NCBI GenBank assembly: GCA_946538795.1 | Contig: CAMNGY010000070.1 | Span: 1-7,258, forward strand | Length of the DNA: 7,258 bases | Origin: an uncultured Treponema sp. | GTDB taxonomy: Bacteria > Spirochaetota > Spirochaetia > Treponematales > Treponemataceae | Reading direction: 5' to 3' | Part shown: piece after piece, positions 1 to 6,011 of the stretch | How the letters are laid out: each line of letters starts with the position of its first letter | How positions within the stretch are numbered: the first letter of the stretch is position 1 | Made by a program: the position numbers and the translations under genes | The notes under the pieces: model-generated | Databases searched by the model: none | The model's input: only the letters and a program-made list of their open reading frames with translations | Told to the model about the DNA's origin: nothing

Positions 1-1
1 C

Positions 2-514
2 GGCTTTCCCCGCCCCATCCAGCTGAAGAGGCTCCTGCGCGACATGGCGGGCCTGGGGGTCTGTGCGGTGTACCTGTGCGGAACCCAGCTGGTAGAAAAA
101 TCCTACCTGAAGTCCAGCCTGTACGATGAGGATGAGTGCCGAAAGATGCTTCTGGAAGGGACGGTTCAGGCGGCCAGCACCCACGTTCCCCGCGTGAGGA
201 TCTGCCCGGACCTGCCTTCTGCCCTGGCTGAGCTGGAGCAGGAAACGGGGCGGACCGTCAGGCTTGCGATGGACAACGTGAGGGCAGAAGGCGGCCTGCC
301 GTCCTGGCTGTCGTCCGCCGGGGAGCAGCTGCGGGAAGACGGGGTGCGGGCGGTCTCGGCAATCGGCAGCGAGCGCGGCTGGACGGACGGGGAGCGCGAC
401 ATGCTTGCAGGAGCAGGCTTCCGCCTGCTGAGCATGGGCGGCCGCGTGCTGAGAACGGAAACTGCCGCGACGGTCTCTGCCAGCCTCATCCTTGCGGCAA
501 TGGGCAGGCTGTAG
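2..514 (+). CDS. rsmE: 16S rRNA (uracil-1498-N3)-methyltransferase, RsmE family; 5' end missing
   Basis: This is the C-terminal 170 residues of an RsmE-type enzyme, which uses S-adenosylmethionine to methylate N3 of U1498 in 16S rRNA of the small ribosomal subunit. The frame is open from the window edge (GFPRPIQLKRLLRD before the first visible ATG at 44), so that ATG is internal and the true start lies upstream. Recognisable parts are the PRP..LKRLLRD helix, the VEKSYL segment, an A-S-T-H-V-P-R-V stretch where family members have an EQSGR-type motif, and the C-terminal SAM-binding knot with AIGSERGW (usually IGPEGGW) and MGGRVLRTETA (usually LGPRVLRTETA). RVLRTETA is the strongest signature and sits at the expected distance from the C-terminus. 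The GSERG and MGGR variants look like lineage differences, not decay. The gene ends at TAG 512-514 and runs convergently into the histidine kinase gene. Confidence 0.85.
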   Translation, partial: GFPRPIQLKRLLRDMAGLGVCAVYLCGTQLVEKSYLKSSLYDEDECRKMLLEGTVQAASTHVPRVRICPDLPSALAELEQETGRTVRLAMDNVRAEGGLPSWLSSAGEQLREDGVRAVSAIGSERGWTDGERDMLAGAGFRLLSMGGRVLRTETAATVSASLILAAMGRL

Positions 515-516
515 CG

Positions 517-611
517 AAAAAATCAGCTGAGCCTGTTGCAAAAGTCCACGGCCACACAATGCTGCGCCTTGCTCGCATCGTGTGTTGCCGTGCTTTTTTA
601 CTGGCTCAGCT
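517..611 (-). terminator. Terminator of the histidine kinase transcript (outer stem enclosing the rsmE hairpin)
   Basis: Read leftward, a 9-bp arm at 611-603 (AGCTGAGCC) pairs perfectly with its complement at 533-525 (GGCTCAGCT), followed by GA and six T (the A-run at 517-522 on the + strand). The upstream arm includes the kinase stop codon (606-608). The 69 bases between the arms hold the inner hairpin, so the leftward RNA would fold as one stem carrying another. The leftward function is inferred from the arm plus T-run geometry. Confidence 0.55.
547..599 (+). terminator. Intrinsic terminator of rsmE (inner hairpin)
   Basis: A long imperfect hairpin is followed by six T. CACGGC (547-552) pairs with GCCGTG (587-592), ACACA (554-558) with TGTGT (581-585), and ATGC (559-562) with GCAT (575-578). 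There is a one-base mismatch (553/586) and a two-base bulge (579-580). The T-run lies at 594-599, one base after the stem. It starts 33 bases after the rsmE stop codon, as expected of a terminator for the rightward transcript. Confidence 0.75.
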
Positions 612-3600
612 TATGTCCAGCAGGCGGCGCTTAAGCTCTTTCGGGTTCAGGGGCTTGGTCAGGTAATCGTCCACTCCGGCATCGTACGCCTTCTGCCGCG
701 CGTCCTCAAAGGCATCGGCTGTCATGGCTATAATAGGGACGGTCTTGGCGTCATCGCGCTTGAGGGCGCGGATCCGCCGGGTAGCCTCGTAGCCGTCCAT
801 AAAAGGCATCTGGATGTCCATGAGGATTACTGAATATTCGTCCGGCTTGGAGAAGGCGAACAGCTCCACCGCCTCCTTGCCGTTTTCCGCATGATCCACT
901 TTGCAGCCGAATATGTCCAGTATGGTCATGGCTATGTCGGTGTTTATGGGATTGTCCTCCGCCAGAAGAACCTTGCCCGCCAGTTTCACGCTGGTATTTT
1001 CATCCTTTTTCTCCTGTTCCAGGTCCTTCTTCTGGGACTGCATGATTTGCTCGTCGGAACGGAACTCGCAGGGAATCTCCACGTTCACGCGGGTGCCTAT
1101 CCCCATCTGGCTGTCTACTGTCAGTTTCCCGCCCATCAGGTCAACCATGCGCTTGACTATGGCGAGTCCCAGTCCGGTTCCGGTTATGCCCTTGGGCCTC
1201 TGGGAGTTGTCATATTCCTGGGAGAATTCCTCGAACATGTGTTTCTGGAATTCCTCGCTCATGCCTATACCGTTGTCCCTGACCTCAAACGCGAGGAGGA
1301 ATTTCCCGTCGCTCAGCCGGCGGCTCTTGGATGTGTAGCTTACGTCACCGCATTCCGGCGTATACTTCACGGCATTGGAAAGCAGGTTCAGGGCAATCTG
1401 GTTCAGGCGCACGTGGTCTATGACGATCGCGCCTCCGTAGCCTTCCGCAGCATCGTTGAGCTGCCAGTGCAGGCCCTTGTTGGCGCACATCGGTTCCATT
1501 ATGTTCCGTATGCCGTCTATGAACTCCTCGTAGGGGAACACCTCGGGGGTGAGCTTTATCTGCCCCTTGTCCACCTTGGAGATGTCCAGGACGTCGTTGA
1601 TGAGCGACAGGAGGAATTTGTTGCTGGTTTCTATCCGCTCCAGGTCGTGGAACAGCTTCTCCTTGTCGTCCACGTCGTTCTTCGCGAACTGGGTCAGGTT
1701 CTGTATGGCCCCTATGGGGGTGCGGATGTCGTGGCTTATGCGCGAGACGAACTCGCTCTTGGCCTTGTTGGCGCTTTCTGCCTTGTCCAGGGCCTCCATG
1801 AGCATCTGCCGCTGCTCCACATCCTTCTCGCACTGCTTGGTCACGTCAGAAATGCAGAGCACTATCTCCGTATGCGAGTCGTCCATGTAGCAGAATCGGA
1901 TCATCTTGTAGGCCTTGCGTATGCCCCCTCCGGATTCCGCCATCTCCAGGTAAGGCGTCTGGAAAGAATACAGGCTGCTCTCCTCCAGCTCCTTCCGCAC
2001 GGTCTCCAGCTTCATGGCATCACGGAACACGGCCTGGTCGGACTCGGGAATGTAGTTGGACGCGACGGAATACAGCATGTACTCGTCGTACGAAACCCCG
2101 ATGTCGGAGACGATCTCCTTGTTCACCATGAAATTCCTGAACTTGCCTTCGGGCAGGTCTATTATGCCTATCTTCTCATAGACCGAATTTATGATGCTCC
2201 CTATGAGCTGCTGCTCGTTCTTCTGCTCTGAAATGTCGTAGACATAGAAGAACAGCTCCACGTGCTTGTTGTCGGGTGACTCCCAGAGCTTGGCCACCCC
2301 GCGCACCCAGGAGAACTTGCTGCCGACCTTGCCGATCCTGTATTCGTATGTGAAAGACCTTTCGCCCACGGCAAAAAGGTGCAGCAAGTTGCTGCGGCTC
2401 AGAATCTCGCGGGCGGGCTTGCCTTCGGTCATCTCAAAATCCATTCCGTCACCGGTTTTCGTCAGCTCGGTGTAGTTGGCCCCTATGAAAGTCTGGTTGT
2501 AAGGCAAAAGCTCCAAGACCTCGTCTATGGTCAGGTCCACGCGGACACGCATCAGCATGTCCTTGCCCTGGTAAGCGGAAAAAAACGACAGCTCCTGGTT
2601 GTAGCCGTCGCGGCGCACGTTGTTCTCCGTGAAGTCCTGGGCCGCCCCGTAAGCCTTGACGGGCCTGCCATATTCGTCACGGACTATGAAATAGGAAATA
2701 CGCAGGGTATGGGCCTCTGAATCGGTCCCGACCATGAAGTGCAGGAAGGCATCTATGTTGTTGTCACCGCGGCGGACGCAGGAGAATATGTCGTCCAGGA
2801 CCTTCATGTCCTCTTCTATGCAGTGCTCGCGGACAAACTGCATCAGGTTGGGGATTATCCTGGGGATTTTAAGCAGGTCGCTGATTTTACGGGTATAGGG
2901 GTTGTCTATGAGCTTCGCGCTTCCGTCCCTCAGGTTCAGCTCCCACAGGAACAGCTCCGCGCTTTCCACCGAAGCCTCATATATGTTGCGCAAGTTCCTC
3001 TCGCTTTCCTCGGACTCATGCAGCTGGCGGGTCTGCCTCTTCAGGACGGTGTTGGTGTGAATCATATTGCTCACAAGGGTGTCTATCACGGCAAGTACGA
3101 GGGCAATAAGGAAGCAGACAAGTATATGTATGGTGGCGGTCTCCTTGCTTATCCATCCTTCGGCAGGCTCCAGGTAAAGCACCCAGTCCTTGTTCCCGAG
3201 CATGAAATCCCTTCTTACGGGGGACTCGAAGCTCCCGATTATGCCGTCGCAGACGATGTTTTCGGTCTTGCCCTTGATCCACAGCTGGTAGGAATAGCCC
3301 AGCTTGTTCAGCCTCTTCAGGCCCGCGGAATTGAAGAACTGGTCCATGTCTATGACGATGTTGCAGAAGCCCCAGAAAGCAGGATTCTCCAACGCAAGAT
3401 CATCGTCTTCGCCATCCAAAGCGTCACCGGGCTTTTCGTTCACGAAAATGGGATTGCGAAGAATCAGGCTGCTGCCGATGCCCTTTACCTCGTAAGGGCC
3501 GCTCATCACCGGCATCTTCAGGTCCCGGCTCATGACTACGTCGTCTTTCTTGGAATCCTGGGTAAAGACGTTTATGCCTATCGCTTTGCTGTCATAAGGC

Positions 3601-3926
3601 AGCGTCATGTTTATGACCCCGTCCTTCGCCAGCTGTATGCCGGAAATGCCGTAGACACCCGTAAGGTAGTTCATGGCAACGCCTTCCAGCCCCGTGTAGT
3701 TGCCCCTGCGGTTCTGCACGTAGCCGCTCAGGCTTCTGACCGTAATAAGGAAGTGGGAGTAGACGCTGTTCAGCCCTCCCTGTATGTTGTCCGTGATGTA
3801 CACGGTGTTGTCACGCTTGTACTTGACTACCGCCCTCATTATGAAATTGCTTGCAACGAGGGACAGCAGTAAGGAAATGAGGAACACTATGGTGAAGCGA
3901 ACCTTCTGCTTTTTAGAGTTCTGCAT
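606..3926 (-). CDS. Membrane-bound hybrid sensor histidine kinase (CHASE-like sensor, three PAS-like domains, HisKA, HATPase, receiver)
   Basis: An 1106-residue hybrid two-component kinase that senses an unknown signal outside the membrane and passes phosphate from His to Asp within one chain. A membrane helix at about 10-33 and another at 265-288 bracket an external domain resembling CHASE: GISGIQLAKDGVI (93-105), a tract GPYEVKGIGSSLILRNPIF (143-161), and FWGFCNIVIDMD (184-195). Three PAS-like regions follow, roughly 315-435, 455-570 and 580-698, each ending in a D-F/I/V-T/S type exit. No obvious haem or flavin site is visible. The HisKA phosphoacceptor is His732 in SRISHDIRTP. ATP-binding boxes are NLLSNAVKYTP (847-857), DNGIGM (884-889) and GTGLGLAIVKRM (916-927). 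The receiver (about 984-1105) has Glu990-Asp991, phosphoacceptor Asp1037, Thr1069 and Lys1091, all intact. There is no HPt domain and no separate response regulator in the window. The ATG lies 14 bases inside the upstream gene. Only a weak GGA precedes it, suggesting translational coupling. Confidence 0.93.
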   Translation of the reverse strand: MQNSKKQKVRFTIVFLISLLLSLVASNFIMRAVVKYKRDNTVYITDNIQGGLNSVYSHFLITVRSLSGYVQNRRGNYTGLEGVAMNYLTGVYGISGIQLAKDGVINMTLPYDSKAIGINVFTQDSKKDDVVMSRDLKMPVMSGPYEVKGIGSSLILRNPIFVNEKPGDALDGEDDDLALENPAFWGFCNIVIDMDQFFNSAGLKRLNKLGYSYQLWIKGKTENIVCDGIIGSFESPVRRDFMLGNKDWVLYLEPAEGWISKETATIHILVCFLIALVLAVIDTLVSNMIHTNTVLKRQTRQLHESEESERNLRNIYEASVESAELFLWELNLRDGSAKLIDNPYTRKISDLLKIPRIIPNLMQFVREHCIEEDMKVLDDIFSCVRRGDNNIDAFLHFMVGTDSEAHTLRISYFIVRDEYGRPVKAYGAAQDFTENNVRRDGYNQELSFFSAYQGKDMLMRVRVDLTIDEVLELLPYNQTFIGANYTELTKTGDGMDFEMTEGKPAREILSRSNLLHLFAVGERSFTYEYRIGKVGSKFSWVRGVAKLWESPDNKHVELFFYVYDISEQKNEQQLIGSIINSVYEKIGIIDLPEGKFRNFMVNKEIVSDIGVSYDEYMLYSVASNYIPESDQAVFRDAMKLETVRKELEESSLYSFQTPYLEMAESGGGIRKAYKMIRFCYMDDSHTEIVLCISDVTKQCEKDVEQRQMLMEALDKAESANKAKSEFVSRISHDIRTPIGAIQNLTQFAKNDVDDKEKLFHDLERIETSNKFLLSLINDVLDISKVDKGQIKLTPEVFPYEEFIDGIRNIMEPMCANKGLHWQLNDAAEGYGGAIVIDHVRLNQIALNLLSNAVKYTPECGDVSYTSKSRRLSDGKFLLAFEVRDNGIGMSEEFQKHMFEEFSQEYDNSQRPKGITGTGLGLAIVKRMVDLMGGKLTVDSQMGIGTRVNVEIPCEFRSDEQIMQSQKKDLEQEKKDENTSVKLAGKVLLAEDNPINTDIAMTILDIFGCKVDHAENGKEAVELFAFSKPDEYSVILMDIQMPFMDGYEATRRIRALKRDDAKTVPIIAMTADAFEDARQKAYDAGVDDYLTKPLNPKELKRRLLDIS

Positions 3927-4554
3927 CTGCGATTATTCCATCTATCTCCGCATCCGAAGTCTGGTTGTCGTCCTCGATGAGCCGCATGAAGATGGTCTGG
4001 AGGGTCCTGGAGCGCTTGGCCGGGTCCGAGATGGACTGGCGGACGGCCCGACGGATTTCCTCCATATGCTCGTTTATCTCGCTGATGTTCTGGGGTAGCG
4101 CGCCTTCGATCAGGGTCTTGATGAACTGCGATACATGGGGGCTCTTGCCGCTGGACGATATGCCGCACACGACATCTCCCCGCTTGATTATGGCAGGGAA
4201 GATGAAGTCACAGCGCGACCTGCTGGAAATGTCTTCGACCAGGACATTCTTTTCCTTATAGTAGTCGTAAATCTCCGCGTTCAGGGCAAGGTCGTCCAAG
4301 GTGACTATGACGAGCGTGGGGTTGCAGTCCAGCGACTGTATCAGCTCAAGGGACGGCTTGCCACGGACATACTGCACCTGGCTGGAATAGGCCCCGATCA
4401 GGACCTCCAGGTTCTGATCCACCTCCTCCGCGACGAGCGTTATCTTTGGCTCGAATGTCAGGAACGTGGCCATCTCCTGGAAGGCAACGCTGCCACCGCC
4501 GATGACAAGCACTTCTTTATGCTTCAGATTCACGAAAAGTGGAAAATACGCCAT
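3913..4554 (-). CDS. Precorrin-2 dehydrogenase / sirohydrochlorin ferrochelatase-like protein (CysG N-terminal / Met8 type)
   Basis: A 213-residue protein with the architecture of the NAD-dependent precorrin-2 dehydrogenase family, which makes sirohydrochlorin and can insert Fe to give sirohaem. It opens with AYFPLFVNLKHKEVLVIGGG, matching the usual start of the family and its Rossmann dinucleotide-binding loop (Gly19-21). VTLDDLALNAEIY (84-96) and CDFIFPAIIKRGDVVCGISSSGKSP (115-139) are the other hallmarks. A helical C-terminal domain with an acidic tail completes it, and no uroporphyrinogen methyltransferase domain is fused. Two oddities: the Arg-Lys after the glycine loop in CysG is Gln26-Glu27 here, and an ungapped alignment puts Ser where CysG has catalytic Asp104, with Asp108 two positions earlier. 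The ATG at 4554 is chosen by family fit. AAGG lies only two bases before it, too close for a good Shine-Dalgarno site. The gene is first in a leftward operon and overlaps the kinase start by 14 bases. Confidence 0.82.
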   Translation of the reverse strand: MAYFPLFVNLKHKEVLVIGGGSVAFQEMATFLTFEPKITLVAEEVDQNLEVLIGAYSSQVQYVRGKPSLELIQSLDCNPTLVIVTLDDLALNAEIYDYYKEKNVLVEDISSRSRCDFIFPAIIKRGDVVCGISSSGKSPHVSQFIKTLIEGALPQNISEINEHMEEIRRAVRQSISDPAKRSRTLQTIFMRLIEDDNQTSDAEIDGIIADAEL

Positions 4555-4565
4555 ACCTTAACATC

Positions 4566-4602
4566 TTATCATATTGCGGCGGATTTTTCCATAAATATTT
4601 TA
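4566..4602 (-). promoter_or_regulatory. Possible promoter of the leftward tetrapyrrole/kinase operon
   Basis: On the minus strand, an AT-rich tract is followed by TATGAT and GATAAGAT, which resemble a -10 box, about 15 bases before the ATG at 4554. Seventeen bases further up is only a poor -35 (ATTTAT-like). The AT-richness stands out from the GC-rich surroundings. This is a position and composition argument only. Confidence 0.3.
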
Positions 4603-4710
4603 AAATCTGTCAGCGGGCGGCCTTTGGGCTGGCGGAATGGATTGCGGTCGGCCAGCGCCTTCCGGACGGAAAATCAAGGGACGAATTCCCTCATTTCCTT
4701 CATTTTCCCC

Positions 4711-4739
4711 TTGACTAAATCGTCAGAACTCTATAGTAT
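4711..4739 (+). promoter_or_regulatory. Promoter of the tRNA-Leu gene
   Basis: TTGACT (4711-4716) matches five of six bases of the -35 consensus. With a 17-base spacer it is followed by TAGTAT (4734-4739), four of six for the -10. An overlapping TATAGT (4732-4737) gives a 15-base spacer. Transcription would begin near 4746, leaving a leader of about 55 bases before the mature tRNA. Confidence 0.65.
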
Positions 4740-4800
4740 GAGAATACATTCCAGAACACGGGCTGCTTTCCAGAGCGTCCTTGTCCTGTTTTTATATCCT

Positions 4801-4882
4801 GCGGGGGTGGTGGAATTGGTAGACACGCTAGCTTGAGGTGCTAGTGGCGCGAGCTGTGCCAGTTCAAGTCTGGTCTCCCGCA
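4801..4882 (+). tRNA. tRNA-Leu, anticodon GAG
   Basis: An 82-base class II tRNA that decodes CUC and CUU leucine codons. The acceptor stem GCGGGGG (4801-4807) pairs with CTCCCGC (4875-4881) with one G-T wobble. The anticodon stem CTAGC (4828-4832) pairs with GCTAG (4840-4844) around loop TTGAGGT with anticodon GAG at 4835-4837. The variable arm (4845-4857) forms GGC/GCT around a GCGA loop, as expected for leucine tRNA. The T arm GCCAG/CTGGT (4858-4862/4870-4874) encloses TTCAAGT. The D region GTGGAATTGGTAGACAC resembles that of other bacterial leucine tRNAs. The discriminator is A4882, the normal leucine identity base. CCA is not encoded (TAA follows), so it must be added by the CCA-adding enzyme. 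The gene stands alone with its own promoter and terminator. Confidence 0.97.
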
Positions 4883-4883
4883 T

Positions 4884-4915
4884 AAAAAGACTGTAGCGAT
4901 ACAGTCTTTTTTTTT
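4884..4915 (+). terminator. Intrinsic terminator of tRNA-Leu
   Basis: A perfect 12-bp stem AAAAAGACTGTA (4884-4895) / TACAGTCTTTTT (4900-4911) closes a GCGA tetraloop of the GNRA type. The T-run is nine long (4907-4915), partly inside the stem. It begins two bases after the tRNA discriminator. The A-tract arm would also allow some leftward termination, but nothing leftward is transcribed from nearby. Confidence 0.93.
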
Positions 4916-4938
4916 GCCCGGATGGGCAGGAGTCCGTG

Positions 4939-4978
4939 CCAGGACCCCGGCTTCTGGGACCAATTTCCCGGTTCCTGG
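4939..4978 (+). repeat. Imperfect inverted repeat in the leader of the UDG-like gene
   Basis: CCAGGA (4939-4944) pairs with TCCTGG (4973-4978) and CCGG (4947-4950) with CCGG (4968-4971), leaving a small internal bulge and a 17-base loop. It lies between the tRNA terminator and the ribosome-binding site at 5028. The stretch 4947-5000 also holds three loose copies of a CCGGYTTCYTGG-like phrase, so part of the pairing may come from simple repetition. No function is assigned. Confidence 0.35.
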
Positions 4979-5027
4979 GATGCACCGGCTTCCTGCTGGG
5001 GCAGGCCGCCCCGCAAATCCCGGATTC

Positions 5028-5033
5028 AAGGAG
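5028..5033 (+). promoter_or_regulatory. Shine-Dalgarno site fixing the GTG start of the UDG-like gene
   Basis: AAGGAG is followed by seven bases and GTG at 5041. An upstream in-frame GTG at 4936 has a GGAG only three bases away, and using it would add 35 Gly/Pro-rich residues from the repeat-containing leader. The 5041 start is therefore preferred. Confidence 0.8.
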
Positions 5034-5040
5034 AAGCCCT

Positions 5041-5808
5041 GTGACCCGCACATCTTTCACGGCCATACAGGAATACAAGGAAGCCGTCGCCAGCCTGGTG
5101 GCATCATGCGCCCCTCTTTCTGCGGAGCTGCTGCGCCTGACGGAGGAAGCCTCCAGGGACGACACGCCCCCCTACAGCCACGACACGCCTGTCGTGTACA
5201 ACACGGCATGGGACGGCATAACGGAAGCTGACGACATACGGCTCATAGTCGTGGGCGACAACCCCGGCAAGGAAGAGCAGCTGGCCTCGCGGCGGGCCTA
5301 CCTGGTGGGGCAGAGCGGGCGTGTGGCGGAAGGCTTCTTCCGCAGGAACCCCGCGCTGGGAATAGACTTCCGCAAGAACGCGATGATAACGAACAAAACT
5401 CCCATACATACCGCCAAGACCAAACACCTGAAATATCTTGCCGCGAAGGGAAGCCCCGCCCTTGCAAGCGCGATACAGGAGAGCCAGCTGGAGATGGCCC
5501 GGCTGACGGCCATACTGCACCAAAGGCTCTTTGCCGAGGGCGGGACACGGCTGTACATGGTGGGCTATGCCGAGCTGAAGGGCAGGGGAATTTTCCTGCC
5601 CTGGCGCGACGAGCTGGTAAAATGTTACCAGCCCTGCCCGGAAGCATGGGGTGCTGTCCTTGCTTTCCAGCACTTCTCGATGAACCGTTTTCTGATAGAC
5701 CTGAAGGAGTACATGGGCAATAACGGGGAAACCGACACCGCCCGTGCCCTTGACGGACTGGGCCGGAAGCACCGCGATGAGATATGGCCGCCGGCATCGG
5801 GCCGGTAA
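5041..5808 (+). CDS. Uracil-DNA glycosylase superfamily-like protein
   Basis: A 255-residue protein (GTG start) resembling the uracil-DNA glycosylase fold, whose members excise uracil or other deaminated bases from DNA. The core starts with strand IRLIVVGDNPGKEEQ (66-80), comparable to the G-E-x-P-G-x-x-E-D motif I of family 4/5 enzymes, followed by AYLVGQSGRVAEGFF (86-100), like the PFVGxAG loop. NAMITNKTPIH (113-123) corresponds to the ITNVVKC-type strand. Near the C-terminus, FQHFSMNRFL (209-218) holds the only good candidate for the His of motif II (normally HPS). Only three cysteines are present (23, 195, 199), so the 4Fe-4S cluster of family 4 enzymes is unlikely. Function is inferred from motif order, and glycosylase activity is not certain. 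It stands between the tRNA terminator and a non-coding repeat region, so it is probably a single-gene transcript. I saw no clear promoter for it downstream of that terminator. Confidence 0.7.
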   Translation: MTRTSFTAIQEYKEAVASLVASCAPLSAELLRLTEEASRDDTPPYSHDTPVVYNTAWDGITEADDIRLIVVGDNPGKEEQLASRRAYLVGQSGRVAEGFFRRNPALGIDFRKNAMITNKTPIHTAKTKHLKYLAAKGSPALASAIQESQLEMARLTAILHQRLFAEGGTRLYMVGYAELKGRGIFLPWRDELVKCYQPCPEAWGAVLAFQHFSMNRFLIDLKEYMGNNGETDTARALDGLGRKHRDEIWPPASGR

Positions 5809-5830
5809 CGCGCGGGAACATGCCGGCGGC
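5787..5830. repeat. 11-bp perfect inverted repeat spanning the UDG-like stop codon
   Basis: GCCGCCGGCAT (5787-5797) is the exact reverse complement of ATGCCGGCGGC (5820-5830). The 22-base loop contains the TAA stop at 5806-5808. There is no T-run after it, so it is not a standard intrinsic terminator. It could protect the mRNA 3' end or act in a factor-dependent way. Confidence 0.5.
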
Positions 5831-5845
5831 GGTCACGGCCCGGCT

Positions 5846-5925
5846 GACGAGGCGGCAATTATGACAAGGCGGCCATTATGACGAGGCGGCAATTATGACA
5901 AGGCGGCCATTATGACAAGGCGGCC
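5846..5925. repeat. 17-bp tandem repeat, four full units plus a partial fifth
   Basis: Units lie at 5846-5862, 5863-5879, 5880-5896 and 5897-5913, with a partial unit from 5914 to 5925. Units 1 and 3 are GACGAGGCGGCAATTAT. Units 2 and 4 are GACAAGGCGGCCATTAT. The fifth begins like type 2. The array can thus be read as a 34-bp unit copied twice. Seventeen is not a multiple of three, arguing against coding. The array could vary in copy number by slippage or carry repeated protein-binding sites. Neither is shown. Confidence 0.9.
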
Positions 5926-5952
5926 CGCCCACTACCACAAGCCCCAAAATCT

Positions 5953-5992
5953 GCTATAGGCGGCCCGCCCTGAAGCCCCTCCCGCCTATAGC
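5953..5992. repeat. 11-bp perfect inverted repeat upstream of era
   Basis: GCTATAGGCGG (5953-5963) is the exact reverse complement of CCGCCTATAGC (5982-5992), with an 18-base loop. Its right arm falls where the -35 region of the era promoter would be, so it may be an operator. It is followed nine bases later by only five T (6003-6007), a poor terminator. The CGCCTATA half-motif recurs at 6008-6015. Confidence 0.65.
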
Positions 5993-6011
5993 AACAAATC
6001 CGTTTTTCGCC

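Noticed and set aside
891..2231. A 446-codon open frame on the + strand, opposite the histidine kinase gene
   Set aside because: It is antisense to a gene whose domains and catalytic residues are fully intact. The translation is Val/His/Leu-rich with no recognisable domain, as expected when the complement of biased codons is read.
2739..3872. A 377-codon + strand open frame opposite the kinase sensor region
   Set aside because: Same antisense shadow effect. No ribosome-binding site or family resemblance, and the minus-strand protein explains the sequence.
4678..4692. Small inverted repeat AGGGA-N5-TCCCT upstream of the tRNA promoter
   Set aside because: Five base pairs are too few to distinguish from chance, there is no T-run, and no conserved context is visible.
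4135..4836. A 233-codon + strand frame running through the intergenic region into the tRNA
   Set aside because: It overlaps the tetrapyrrole gene antisense, crosses the tRNA promoter and ends inside the tRNA-Leu gene, so it cannot be a real protein.
4936..5040. Upstream GTG start extending the UDG-like protein by 35 residues
   Set aside because: The GGAG before it is only three bases away, the added residues come from a repetitive Gly/Pro-rich leader, and the GTG at 5041 has AAGGAG at ideal spacing.
5104..5772. A 222-codon minus-strand open frame opposite the UDG-like gene
   Set aside because: Shadow of a GC-rich gene that has a strong Shine-Dalgarno site and motif support on the + strand.
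5846..5925. CRISPR array
   Set aside because: The 17-bp units are directly adjacent with no spacers, and there are no cas genes. This is a simple tandem repeat.
5953..6007. Intrinsic terminator for the UDG-like gene
   Set aside because: The 11-bp hairpin is separated from a five-T tract by about ten bases, too far for a typical intrinsic terminator. It is kept as an inverted repeat or possible operator instead.
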